From: Paenibacillus_AB hodogayensis
GTDB taxonomy: Bacteria; Bacillota; Bacilli; Paenibacillales; NBRC-103111
Reading direction: 5' to 3'
DNA length: 64,000 nt
NCBI RefSeq assembly: GCF_039536325.1
Contig: NZ_BAAAYO010000010.1
Coordinates: forward strand, 992,001-1,056,000
The position numbers were made by a program, and so were the translations under genes. Shown here piece after piece: positions 31,048 to 38,616 of this stretch (its first letter is position 1; every line of letters starts with the position of its first letter). The notes below the pieces were generated by a model that worked only from the letters and a program-made list of their open reading frames with translations, ran no database searches and had not been told where the DNA came from.

Positions 31048-33198
31048 ATGAAGCCCGTTTTTAACATATACGCAGGCGATATGGCCAGACTGGGCCGCAA
31101 CTGGGCCGCTGCCGTCATCGTGCTCGGCCTTGCCGTGCTTCCTTCGCTGTACGCATGGTTCAATATTGTCGCCTCCTGGGACCCGTACAGCCAGACCGGA
31201 GGATTGCCCGTGGCCGTCGTCAACCTCGATCAAGGCGCGTCCTTTCGCGGGACCTCTCTCAATCTGGGCAATGAAATCGTCGAGTCGCTGCGAGGCAATA
31301 CGAATATCGGTTGGACGTTTACCGACGAGGAGCAGGCGGTCCGGGGCGTAGAGCGGGGCGATTACTACGCCTGCATCATCATACCGGGGCAATTCTCGGC
31401 TCAACTTGGCACGATTCTGTCGGACAATCCGCAGAAAGCCGAACTTATTTATGATGTCAACGAAAAAATAAACGCCGTTTCCCCGAAAATTACCGGGAAA
31501 GGCGCAAGCGGGATTATCGAGCAGGTGAGCCGCCATTTCATCGAAACGGCCAATGGAACGATTTTTCGTATTTTCAACGAAATCGGCATCGAGCTGCAAA
31601 ACGAACTGCCAACTTTATTGAAGCTGAGAGAGATCGTATTCAAGCTGGAGACGCTTCTGCCGGATATCGAACGGGCGGCCGCCACTGCTGAGGAAGATAT
31701 TCGCAAGGCGGAGCGGATCGTCGCGGATATCCAGTCGCGGCTGCCCGCGATCGTCAAGCTGGCAAAGGACAGCGAACAGCTCGCCGCACGGCTGGCAGAC
31801 GCTCTGGACAGCGGAGCCAGGGCGGCAGAGGCCGCCGGACCGGACTTGCTGCACAATCTCCAACTGCTGCGGATGACGGCGGAGGCAGCCTCTCAGATGA
31901 CTGCGGCGCTTAGCGAGGGCACCGGCACCGTCGCCGCCGACCCTGCTGCACTGGAGCGGCTGTCCGGAAGGCTTGGCGGAGCGGCGGAGGCGGCCGGTTC
32001 GCTGGCGGCCCTGTTTCAGCGGCTCGACGGCTTCGCCGGCCAAAACCGGCTGCAGGCCGTCTCGTCCAAGCTCGTCCAGCTCCAGACCAAGCTGCAGCGC
32101 CAGCAGATATTGCTGGATGCGGCGCGTGCCGCTTTAGTCAAAGGAGAAAAGCCCGCCGCGGAGCTAATCCGCGAAATGGAGCGGCTAGCGCGCGAGGCGT
32201 CCTTGCTGCTGGCGGACCTGATCGCCCGGTACGACACCGACATTCAGCCTGCCGTCACTCAAGGGTTGAACGCGGCAGCCCAAGCGGCGCGAACGGCGCT
32301 TGCCGCATTGCAGGCGGCGAACGCAAGCATGCCCAACGTGCAGGCGATCGTCGCCGATGCCGCCGCAGGACTTGCTGCGGGAAGCAAGGCGCTTCAGGCC
32401 GTAAACGCTAATATGCCCGCCGCGGCGGCAAAAATTCGGGAAACGGCCGATGCCGTAAGAGCTTTGGAGCAGCAAGGCAGTCTCGAGGAGCTAATCGGTC
32501 TGCTGCGGCACGACGCTTCCAAGGAGAGCGCGTTTTTTGCCGAACCGGTTGTTCTGAAAGAAAACCGTCTTTATCCGATCCCGAACTACGGCTCCGCGAT
32601 GTCGCCCTTTTTCAGTACGCTCTCGTTATGGGTCGGAGCGCTGCTGCTAGTCTCGCTGCTCTCGGTCGAGATTCATGCGCCGGGCGAAGGTATTCGGAGT
32701 CATCATGTCTACTTTGGCCGTTTCCTGACTTTTTGGACGATCGCCGTCTTACAATCTTTGATCGTTACGGCCGGGGATATGCTTCTGCTCGGTACCTATG
32801 TCGCCGATCCGGCGGCTTTCGTAGCCTTCGGCGCGGTTATTAGCTCCGTCTTCATGCTCATCGTCTATACGCTCGTCTCCGTATTCGGAAACGTTGGCAA
32901 AGCGATGGCGATCGTTCTGCTCGTGCTGCAATTATCCGGTTCCGGAGGCACGTTCCCGATCCAGGTGACCCCGGCCTTTTTCCAGGCGATCCATCCGTAT
33001 TTGCCGTTCACCTATGCGATCAGTTTGATGCGGGAGGCGGTGGGCGGGATGCTCCCCGATATCGTCATCCGCGACCTGTGCCTGCTTGGCGTCTACGCCG
33101 CGCTGTTCCTGATCGTCGGCATCGCGCTGAAGGAATGGATCAACAAAGCCGCAACCCGACTGGTCAAAAAGGCGAAAGAGAGCGGGCTGATTCATTAG
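31048..33198 (+). CDS. YhgE/Pip domain membrane protein
   Basis: 716-aa protein of the YhgE/Pip (phage infection protein) family. One N-terminal helix (about 18-40, WAAAVIVLGLAVLPSLYAWFNI) is followed by the family motif WDPYSQTGGLPVAVVNLDQGA. Then comes a very long extracytoplasmic, Ala-rich, coiled-coil-prone region (about 60-515), and five C-terminal helices (about 525-700) of ABC-2 permease type. Relatives include the lactococcal phage receptor Pip, B. subtilis YhgE and a type VII secretion-associated protein, but a general function is not settled. AAAGGA lies 13 bases upstream. Encoded alone. Confidence 0.85.
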   Translation: MKPVFNIYAGDMARLGRNWAAAVIVLGLAVLPSLYAWFNIVASWDPYSQTGGLPVAVVNLDQGASFRGTSLNLGNEIVESLRGNTNIGWTFTDEEQAVRGVERGDYYACIIIPGQFSAQLGTILSDNPQKAELIYDVNEKINAVSPKITGKGASGIIEQVSRHFIETANGTIFRIFNEIGIELQNELPTLLKLREIVFKLETLLPDIERAAATAEEDIRKAERIVADIQSRLPAIVKLAKDSEQLAARLADALDSGARAAEAAGPDLLHNLQLLRMTAEAASQMTAALSEGTGTVAADPAALERLSGRLGGAAEAAGSLAALFQRLDGFAGQNRLQAVSSKLVQLQTKLQRQQILLDAARAALVKGEKPAAELIREMERLAREASLLLADLIARYDTDIQPAVTQGLNAAAQAARTALAALQAANASMPNVQAIVADAAAGLAAGSKALQAVNANMPAAAAKIRETADAVRALEQQGSLEELIGLLRHDASKESAFFAEPVVLKENRLYPIPNYGSAMSPFFSTLSLWVGALLLVSLLSVEIHAPGEGIRSHHVYFGRFLTFWTIAVLQSLIVTAGDMLLLGTYVADPAAFVAFGAVISSVFMLIVYTLVSVFGNVGKAMAIVLLVLQLSGSGGTFPIQVTPAFFQAIHPYLPFTYAISLMREAVGGMLPDIVIRDLCLLGVYAALFLIVGIALKEWINKAATRLVKKAKESGLIH

Positions 33199-33256
33199 AC
33201 GGGCTGCCCGGTGCGCACATTCGCTCAGGCGTTCCGAACAACTCCCCTTTCCCCCG

Positions 33257-34459
33257 TTACCGGACCGCTCCGGCCAGCCGCAGCGTCTCGTTGGGCGGAA
33301 TGCGTACCGGCATCCCGGTCTCTACCGATTCGGCTGCCGCGATCGCGATGGCGGCGCTGTCTCTGGCGCCCCAGATGCCTGGCATGGCCGGCTCGCCCTT
33401 GCGGATCAGCTCGATAAACGTCTTGACGATCGAACTGTCTCCGCCGCCATGCCCGCCGGAACGACGCTCGGGATAATACGTCTGCACCTCTTTCGAGTGC
33501 CGCTTGGCGACGGTAATTTTGAACTCCTGCTCGTTGTTGTAAAAGCCGGTGATTTTGCCCTTCGTGCCCGTAAACATAAATTCGCGCGTATATTCCGGGG
33601 TAAAGTGGCATTCCATGTACGACAGGCGCGCCCCGTTGTCGTAATCGACCAGCACGAGCCCGTTGTCCTCCGTATCGATATCTTCCCCGTACACGCACAA
33701 ATCGTCCTTGATCCGTACGCCGCCGTAGTCCATCTCCAGCCCCTTGCGGTTATCCACGTAATAGGCGCAGGTGTCGGCTTCATTGCAATCGCGGCAACGT
33801 TTGTCGCTCGGCGCGTCCCCCCCGAATACGTCCAGCCCGCTGGAAGCGTATACTTTGACCGGCGAAGCGTCGATCAGCCAATTCGCCAAGTCGAGCGAAT
33901 GCGTGCCTTTTTCGAGAATGAGACTATTCACGTAATCTTTATGCCGCCTCGCTCCGTGGTAATAGTAATCGCCGCCCACCGAAACGTTGTCGACCACCGT
34001 ACCGATCTTGATCTCTCCGATTTCCCCCGAGGTGATAATCCGTTTCATTTCCTCCATCAGCGAGCAGTACCGTAGTTCCAGACCGACCATGAATACGCGC
34101 TTCGCCAGCATGCCCGCCTCCGCCATCCGGTCGCAGTCCGAAATTGATTGGGCCATCGGTTTCTCGAGGTAGACGTGCTTGCCTGCCCGCAGCGAGGCGA
34201 GCGTATGCTCGGTATGGGCATGGTCGTTGCTGCATATGACAACGGCGTCCAAGCCCGGCAACTGCAAAAACTGCTCCAGCGATTCGGTTGCCGGAATGTC
34301 GCCGAGCTTTTCCTTGGCGAACGCCAAGCTTTCCGGACGGATGTCGCACAAACCGACAAGCTCGCATTCCGGGTGGCTGCCGAAGTAGGAGCCGCCGAAA
34401 TAAACCCCGCGGTTGCCCGTTCCCAATAGTCCGATGCCGATTTTGTTGTTCTGTGCCAT
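33257..34459 (-). CDS. Gfo/Idh/MocA family oxidoreductase
   Basis: 400-aa NAD(P)-dependent sugar or inositol dehydrogenase type. The N-terminal Rossmann motif is IGIGLLGTGNRGVYFGGSYF, followed by the EKP motif in HVYLEKPMAQSISDCDRM (catalytic Lys region near 95-100). The C-terminal alpha/beta domain has YHGARRHKDYVNSLILEKGTHSLDLANW. A cluster C-R-D-C-N-E-A-D-T-C (about residues 220-230) is unusual and might bind metal. It is divergent from an AraC gene at 34683, the likely regulator. The substrate is unknown. The ribosome site is weak; a small hairpin lies just upstream of the ATG. Confidence 0.85.
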   Translation of the reverse strand: MAQNNKIGIGLLGTGNRGVYFGGSYFGSHPECELVGLCDIRPESLAFAKEKLGDIPATESLEQFLQLPGLDAVVICSNDHAHTEHTLASLRAGKHVYLEKPMAQSISDCDRMAEAGMLAKRVFMVGLELRYCSLMEEMKRIITSGEIGEIKIGTVVDNVSVGGDYYYHGARRHKDYVNSLILEKGTHSLDLANWLIDASPVKVYASSGLDVFGGDAPSDKRCRDCNEADTCAYYVDNRKGLEMDYGGVRIKDDLCVYGEDIDTEDNGLVLVDYDNGARLSYMECHFTPEYTREFMFTGTKGKITGFYNNEQEFKITVAKRHSKEVQTYYPERRSGGHGGGDSSIVKTFIELIRKGEPAMPGIWGARDSAAIAIAAAESVETGMPVRIPPNETLRLAGAVR

Positions 34460-34682
34460 CTGTAGCGCCGCTTCGCGAGCGGCTTCCCCCCCTGTCGATC
34501 GCTTGGATCGCGTGTTCGTTTCATCCTCATCATACGGGAGGAGGGGGCCGCATTCTATATAAAGTCATGCCGGAAATGGATACGATTATGCTCCTGCGGC
34601 GGCTCGTCGTGGTATAATCAGGGCAGAAGCAGGCCGCTTCGGTGCGGCCGAAGCAGGCAAACGCGAAAAGGAGGGGAGATGG

Positions 34683-35558
34683 ATGATCCCGTCGGGCAAA
34701 CGGCAAGATCCTTCTGTCGGCAAACGGTTTCCGTTTCGGATGAGCCATGTTTCCAGACAGGTCCGAGGCTTCCTCGTCACTCCGCATTGGCACGACCATC
34801 TGGAATTTATTAAAATTGTCGAGGGCCGCGTCACCGTTACGCTGGACAACCAAACCTTCACGGCGGAGCGGGACGATATTCTGTACATCAACAGCCGCCA
34901 GGTGCATGCGATCGCGGCGCACCCGGACGTCCCGGCGCAAGTGAAGGGGATGATCTTCGACCGGCTGTTCGTGACCAACCTGCTGGAAGGCTTCGAGACC
35001 CGGCATATTTACAGTCTGTTCGTCCAGGCCAACCGGGTGTGCAACCCGATCCGGCGCAACGATCCGTTGTGGGAAACGCTCAACCGCGAGCTGGAGCTGG
35101 CGGACGACGAATACAAGCGCAAGGAAATTTGTTACGAAATGACGATCAAGTCGTGCATTTACCGGATGCTGACGACACTGATGCGCAGCTACGCGAAGCA
35201 GCTCCCCTCGCTTGAAAAAGACGAGGTATCGCTGCGCCCGGCGCTGCAATATATCGAGGAAAAATTCGCGGAACGGCTATCTCTGGAAGAGGTAAGCCGA
35301 TTGATAAGCCGCAGCCCTTCGCGATTCAGCAGGCTGTTCAAGGAAGTGACCGGACTCACCTTCACCGACTATTTGGCGGCGACCCGGATCAACATGGCCA
35401 AGCAGATGCTGGTAACCGGACAATGGACGATTACGGAGATTGCCGAGAAGACCGGCTTTTGCAATGTGCATTATTTCGGCAAGGTGTTTAAGGAAGCGGC
35501 CGGGTTAAGCCCGCTTCAGTTCCGGAACGAGGCGCTGCGCAAAGGCTTTCTGGAGTAG
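34683..35558 (+). CDS. AraC family transcriptional regulator (cupin sensor)
   Basis: 291-aa regulator. The N-terminal cupin domain (about 20-90) has HWHDHLEFIKIVEGRVTVTLDNQTFTAERDDILYINSRQVHAI. The C-terminal AraC domain (about 185-285) has LSLEEVSRLISRSPSRFSRLFKEVTGLTFTDYL and WTITEIAEKTGFCNVHYFGKVFKEAAGLSPLQFR. GGAGGGGAG precedes the start, and a TATAAT lies about 70 bp upstream. It is divergent from the Gfo/Idh/MocA gene and probably activates it on binding a sugar. The stop codon lies inside the first unit of a 24-bp tandem repeat. Confidence 0.88.
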   Translation: MIPSGKRQDPSVGKRFPFRMSHVSRQVRGFLVTPHWHDHLEFIKIVEGRVTVTLDNQTFTAERDDILYINSRQVHAIAAHPDVPAQVKGMIFDRLFVTNLLEGFETRHIYSLFVQANRVCNPIRRNDPLWETLNRELELADDEYKRKEICYEMTIKSCIYRMLTTLMRSYAKQLPSLEKDEVSLRPALQYIEEKFAERLSLEEVSRLISRSPSRFSRLFKEVTGLTFTDYLAATRINMAKQMLVTGQWTITEIAEKTGFCNVHYFGKVFKEAAGLSPLQFRNEALRKGFLE

Positions 35559-35595
35559 CGGGCATTCAAGCTTCTGGAGTAGCGGGCATTCAAGC
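35548..35595. repeat. 24-bp exact tandem duplication
   Basis: The unit at 35548-35571 is repeated exactly at 35572-35595. The first unit contains the stop of the AraC gene. The second overlaps the end of the convergent HxlR gene. It looks like a recent local slippage duplication that left both reading frames intact. Confidence 0.9.
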
Positions 35596-36006
35596 CCATT
35601 TGGACGCCCACAGCTTCATGCTTTTAATGATCGGATGCAAATCCTGTCCTTTGGGCGTAAGCGTATATTCCACCGTAACCGGTACGGTCGGATAGACGCG
35701 CCGCTCCAGAATGCCTTTATTCTCCATATGGCGAAGCGTGCTCGTCAGCGCCGTCGGGCTAATGTTGTGAATGCTGCGCTGCAGCTCGCCGAACCGCTTC
35801 GTTCCCTCGAACAGCTCCCGCAGCACGAGAAAGGCCCACTTTCCCCCGATCACATCAAGCGTCTTCTCGATCGAGCATTCGATGCAGACGGGTTCCTTCA
35901 GCGTATAACCGATCCGCGCAGCCGGCTTAGCGCCCTGCCCGTCCTCCGCGCTCCTCGCCTCCTGCCCGTTCTCCGTCTTCGTGGCGTTCATTGCCGCTTT
36001 TCCCAA
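35590..36006 (-). CDS. HxlR family transcriptional regulator
   Basis: 138-aa winged-helix regulator. The HxlR core (about 38-135) reads EPVCIECSIEKTLDVIGGKWAFLVLRELFEGTKRFGELQRSIHNISPTALTSTLRHMENKGILERRVYPTVPVTVEYTLTPKG. Two Cys in C-I-E-C just before the winged helix could make it redox- or electrophile-responsive, as in HypR/YodB-type members. The start is taken as TTG at 36006, with GGGGAG six bases upstream; ATGs at 35991 and 36063 are alternatives. It is divergent from an aldo/keto reductase gene, the likely target, with a palindrome in the shared promoter. Confidence 0.85.
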   Translation of the reverse strand: MGKAAMNATKTENGQEARSAEDGQGAKPAARIGYTLKEPVCIECSIEKTLDVIGGKWAFLVLRELFEGTKRFGELQRSIHNISPTALTSTLRHMENKGILERRVYPTVPVTVEYTLTPKGQDLHPIIKSMKLWASKWA

Positions 36007-36126
36007 ATCGATCTCCCCCTGCCTAAAATACGGAAAGCGCCTTTCGAACGCTCGTCCGTCCATGTATAGTTGCTTTCAAAATTGTAGCAGCTAGTCCAAG
36101 CATAATTATATCAAACTAATTTCACT

Positions 36127-36158
36127 ACTTTTAAAAGTGTACCAGCTTTTTTTATAAT
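36127..36158 (+). promoter_or_regulatory. Aldo/keto reductase promoter with palindrome
   Basis: TATAAT (36153-36158) is preceded 17 bp upstream by TTTAAA, a weak -35 that lies within the perfect palindrome ACTTTTAAAAGT (36127-36138). The palindrome would suit a dimeric HxlR protein binding over the -35. Confidence 0.5.
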
Positions 36159-36195
36159 AGAAAAGGGCCCATACTATACGAGGAGTGATTCATCG

Positions 36196-37134
36196 ATGAA
36201 ATACCGCAAGCTGGCAAACACCGGACTGAAAGTGAGCGAAATCAGCCTTGGCAGCTGGTTGACCTACGGAGGGTATGTAGAGCGCGACAATGCGGTCAAT
36301 TCGATTCGCCGCGCTTATGATCTGGGCATCAATTTTTTCGATACCGCCAACGTTTACGAGCGCGGCGCGGCGGAAGTCGTCGTCGGCGAAACGCTGCAAG
36401 CGTATTCCCGCGAGTCCTACGTGCTTGCCACGAAAGTGTTTTGGCCGATGGGCGAAGGTCCGAACGACCGCGGCTTGTCCCGCAAGCACGTCTTCGAGCA
36501 GCTGCACGCCAGCCTGAAACGGCTGAACACCGACTATGTCGATATTTACTACTGCCATCGCTTCGATCCGGAGACCCCGGTGGAGGAAACGCTGCGCACG
36601 ATCGACGACTTTATCCGTCAGGGCAAGGTGCTCTATGCCGGCGTCAGCGAATGGACGGCCGCCCAGATGGCCCAAGCGCTCGGCGTGGCCGACCGCTACT
36701 TGCTGGACCGCATCGTCGTCAATCAGCCGGTTTACAATATGTTCAACCGTTACATCGAGAAGGAAGTGATTCCGTTCGGCACGAACCACGGCATCGGCCA
36801 AGTCGTCTTCTCTCCGCTGGCCCAAGGCTTGCTGACCGGCAAATACAAAGCAGCCGACCAAATTCCCGCCGACAGCCGCGCAGGACGGCTGGAAGGGATG
36901 CGCAAAGGCATTACGGAAGAGAAAATCGCCAAGGTCGGGCAATTGTCCGCGATTGCCGAGGAGCTCGGCCTGTCGGTCGGCCAGCTGGCTATCGCCTGGA
37001 TTTTGCGCCAGCCGAACGTCGCCAGCGCCCTCGTCGGAGCGAGCCGTCCGGATCAGGTCGATGAGAATGCGGCGGCATCCGGCGTCGGGCTTTCCAGCGA
37101 CGTGATCGAGCGGATCGAAACGATTTTGCAATAA
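36196..37134 (+). CDS. Aldo/keto reductase
   Basis: 312-aa NADPH-dependent aldo/keto reductase of the K+-channel beta-subunit/YdbC-like group. Motifs: MKYRKLANTGLKVSEISLGSW, the catalytic Asp-Tyr pair in NFFDTANVYERGAAEVVVGE, Lys in VLATKVFWPMG and His in IYYCHRFDPETP, and C-terminal NADP contacts ALVGASRPDQVDENA. GAGGAG precedes the start. It reduces aldehydes or ketones; detoxification of electrophiles is suggested by the divergent HxlR gene. Complete and unremarkable otherwise. Confidence 0.92.
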   Translation: MKYRKLANTGLKVSEISLGSWLTYGGYVERDNAVNSIRRAYDLGINFFDTANVYERGAAEVVVGETLQAYSRESYVLATKVFWPMGEGPNDRGLSRKHVFEQLHASLKRLNTDYVDIYYCHRFDPETPVEETLRTIDDFIRQGKVLYAGVSEWTAAQMAQALGVADRYLLDRIVVNQPVYNMFNRYIEKEVIPFGTNHGIGQVVFSPLAQGLLTGKYKAADQIPADSRAGRLEGMRKGITEEKIAKVGQLSAIAEELGLSVGQLAIAWILRQPNVASALVGASRPDQVDENAAASGVGLSSDVIERIETILQ

Positions 37135-37197
37135 CAGCGTACGGGAGGAGTCAGCCGCGACCGAGCGGACGTGTTCTCCAGGTAAGAAAAAAGATGC

Positions 37198-37246
37198 GCA
37201 AACAGCCCATCTAACGCCGTATCGCGGCGCTTGGCGGGCTGTTTGC
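37198..37246. terminator. Large hairpin after the aldo/keto reductase gene
   Basis: GCAAACAGCCC pairs with GGGCTGTTTGC, with an inner CGCCG/CGGCG stem. A T-rich run follows only on the - strand, but the position suits termination of the + strand gene. Confidence 0.55.
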
Positions 37247-37372
37247 CGTTTCAGATATGCTTCGTCTCCCTTGGATTTGTTCATCCGTACGCCGGTTTGC
37301 TATAATTAGGGCCACAGTCGGCCGATAGCAGAAGACGACGACCGATAAAACCGAGAGGAATGAGGAGTCCCG

Positions 37373-37678
37373 ATGGCTTTCGGCATTACCCGAGACGAGC
37401 TGAACCGGTGGAAAGACGCGGTATCCCGCGGCGAAATCGCCTTTTTGACCCACTATTGGCTCGATTCCCGCTTTCCCGGCATCCGCACGGTGACGAAGGT
37501 CGGCTGTGCCGATCTGGAACGGCTGGCAGCCTGGTGCAAAGCCCGGGGACTCGATCCTCGTTACATTCATAACCGTCCTCCATTCCCCCACTTCGATCTG
37601 ATGGGGCGTCGGCAGGCGTCTATTTTACGCGAGGAGCAGTTGTTCGATCATCTGGCACGATTCCGGCTGGAGGACTAA
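37373..37678 (+). CDS. Conserved hypothetical protein, YneQ-like
   Basis: 101-aa soluble protein: MAFGITRDELNRWKDAVSRGEIAFLTHYWLDSRFPGIRTVTKVGCADLERLAAWCKARGLDPRYIHNRPPFPHFDLMG. It resembles the uncharacterised B. subtilis YneQ from memory of the GEIAFLTHYWLD...RF block; this was not checked by alignment. Conserved-looking His, Cys and Asp residues could be functional. GAGGAG is well placed. It stands alone between a hairpin and a convergent gene. Confidence 0.75.
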   Translation: MAFGITRDELNRWKDAVSRGEIAFLTHYWLDSRFPGIRTVTKVGCADLERLAAWCKARGLDPRYIHNRPPFPHFDLMGRRQASILREEQLFDHLARFRLED

Positions 37679-37690
37679 CGTTCCGTGCGG

Positions 37691-38311
37691 CTACTCGTAC
37701 AAGCCTCCGCCAGTCGAGCCGTCCGGGAACAAGTAATGAAACGTTATATTTCCTTGACGGGCATAAGCCAGCATCACTTGCTCCACGCGGCGTTCTCCGG
37801 ACCAGACGATGTACCCCTGGGCGGCAATGCTGCCGGCCTGCAGAGCGTCCACATCCGCACTCCCCGGCTTGGCGCCGAACCGGTAACCGGGCTTCGCGCC
37901 GATATCGTACCGCCACGAGCCAATATTCTGTGCGTTCTTCACGGCCGCAGCCGGTTCCCCGAGCAAATCCCGCACCTCCTGCTCGGACATGCCCAGCTTC
38001 AGCCTGTACTGGACAAGCCACTCGGCTTTGGACATCGGGTCCCCTTCGGCGGGCTCGGAGCGGATCGAAAGCTCGCCATCTCTATCCCGGTACATGGCGC
38101 CGGCCCCAAGCTGCTCGGCAAGCCAGCGAACGGGCGCATAAGCTTTGCCGTTAATGTTCCATATCGCTTCGTCCGCGCTCAGCTGCTGCGGCTTTCCGTT
38201 CACTTCGACCTCCACCGGCCATAGCTTGGCCACGACAGCGTCCGACGCATACAGCACCGGAGCGGCCATTATACCTGCGCCGCAGATAACGCCGAGTATA
38301 AACTTCTTCAT
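37691..38311 (-). CDS. Secreted stalk-domain protein (copper amine oxidase N-terminal-like)
   Basis: 206-aa exported protein. The N-terminus MKKFILGVICGAGIMAAPVLYA is a signal peptide. Residues about 30-75 (VEVEVNGKPQQLSADEAIWNINGKAYAPVRWLAEQLGAGAMYRDRDGELSI) form a stalk domain, a repeat used on cell-surface proteins of Paenibacillaceae. The remainder holds a DUF-like segment with MSEQEVRDLLGEPAAAVKNAQNIGSWRYD, resembling SmpA/BLIP-type folds (speculative). GAGGTG precedes the ATG. Function unknown; a cell-envelope role is inferred. Confidence 0.8.
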   Translation of the reverse strand: MKKFILGVICGAGIMAAPVLYASDAVVAKLWPVEVEVNGKPQQLSADEAIWNINGKAYAPVRWLAEQLGAGAMYRDRDGELSIRSEPAEGDPMSKAEWLVQYRLKLGMSEQEVRDLLGEPAAAVKNAQNIGSWRYDIGAKPGYRFGAKPGSADVDALQAGSIAAQGYIVWSGERRVEQVMLAYARQGNITFHYLFPDGSTGGGLYE

Positions 38312-38616
38312 TCTGCACCTCGTTCCATCGAATCGGTCACAGCCTGCTTTCATTTCTATATAATTTGAACGAAATCACTTCCTGGAATGGCCAAGTGAAA
38401 TGGAGAAAGGGATCTGCCTTGCAGCGAGTTTTGGCTTTCAACTCCATACCGCCGAGTCTTTTTTTCAATCCAGGAGTTGAAAACAAGATGTCTGAGCAGC
38501 AAGGCAGTCCTTTTCGGAATGAAATGGGCTTCCCAAAACATTCGTTCAACTTGTATAGTTCCACTTCTACAGGATAGACCGCCGAGCCCGAAGAGGGCAA
38601 CAGAAAAAGAGCAAAT
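38312..38616. other. Gene-free interval between stalk-domain and LtaS-like genes
   Basis: About 305 bp without a convincing gene. An inverted pair CAACTCC (near 38440) and GGAGTTG (near 38472) encloses a T7 run and could be a terminator remnant after the LtaS-like gene. The open frame across this interval overlaps the end of that gene and shows no protein-like pattern. Confidence 0.5.
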
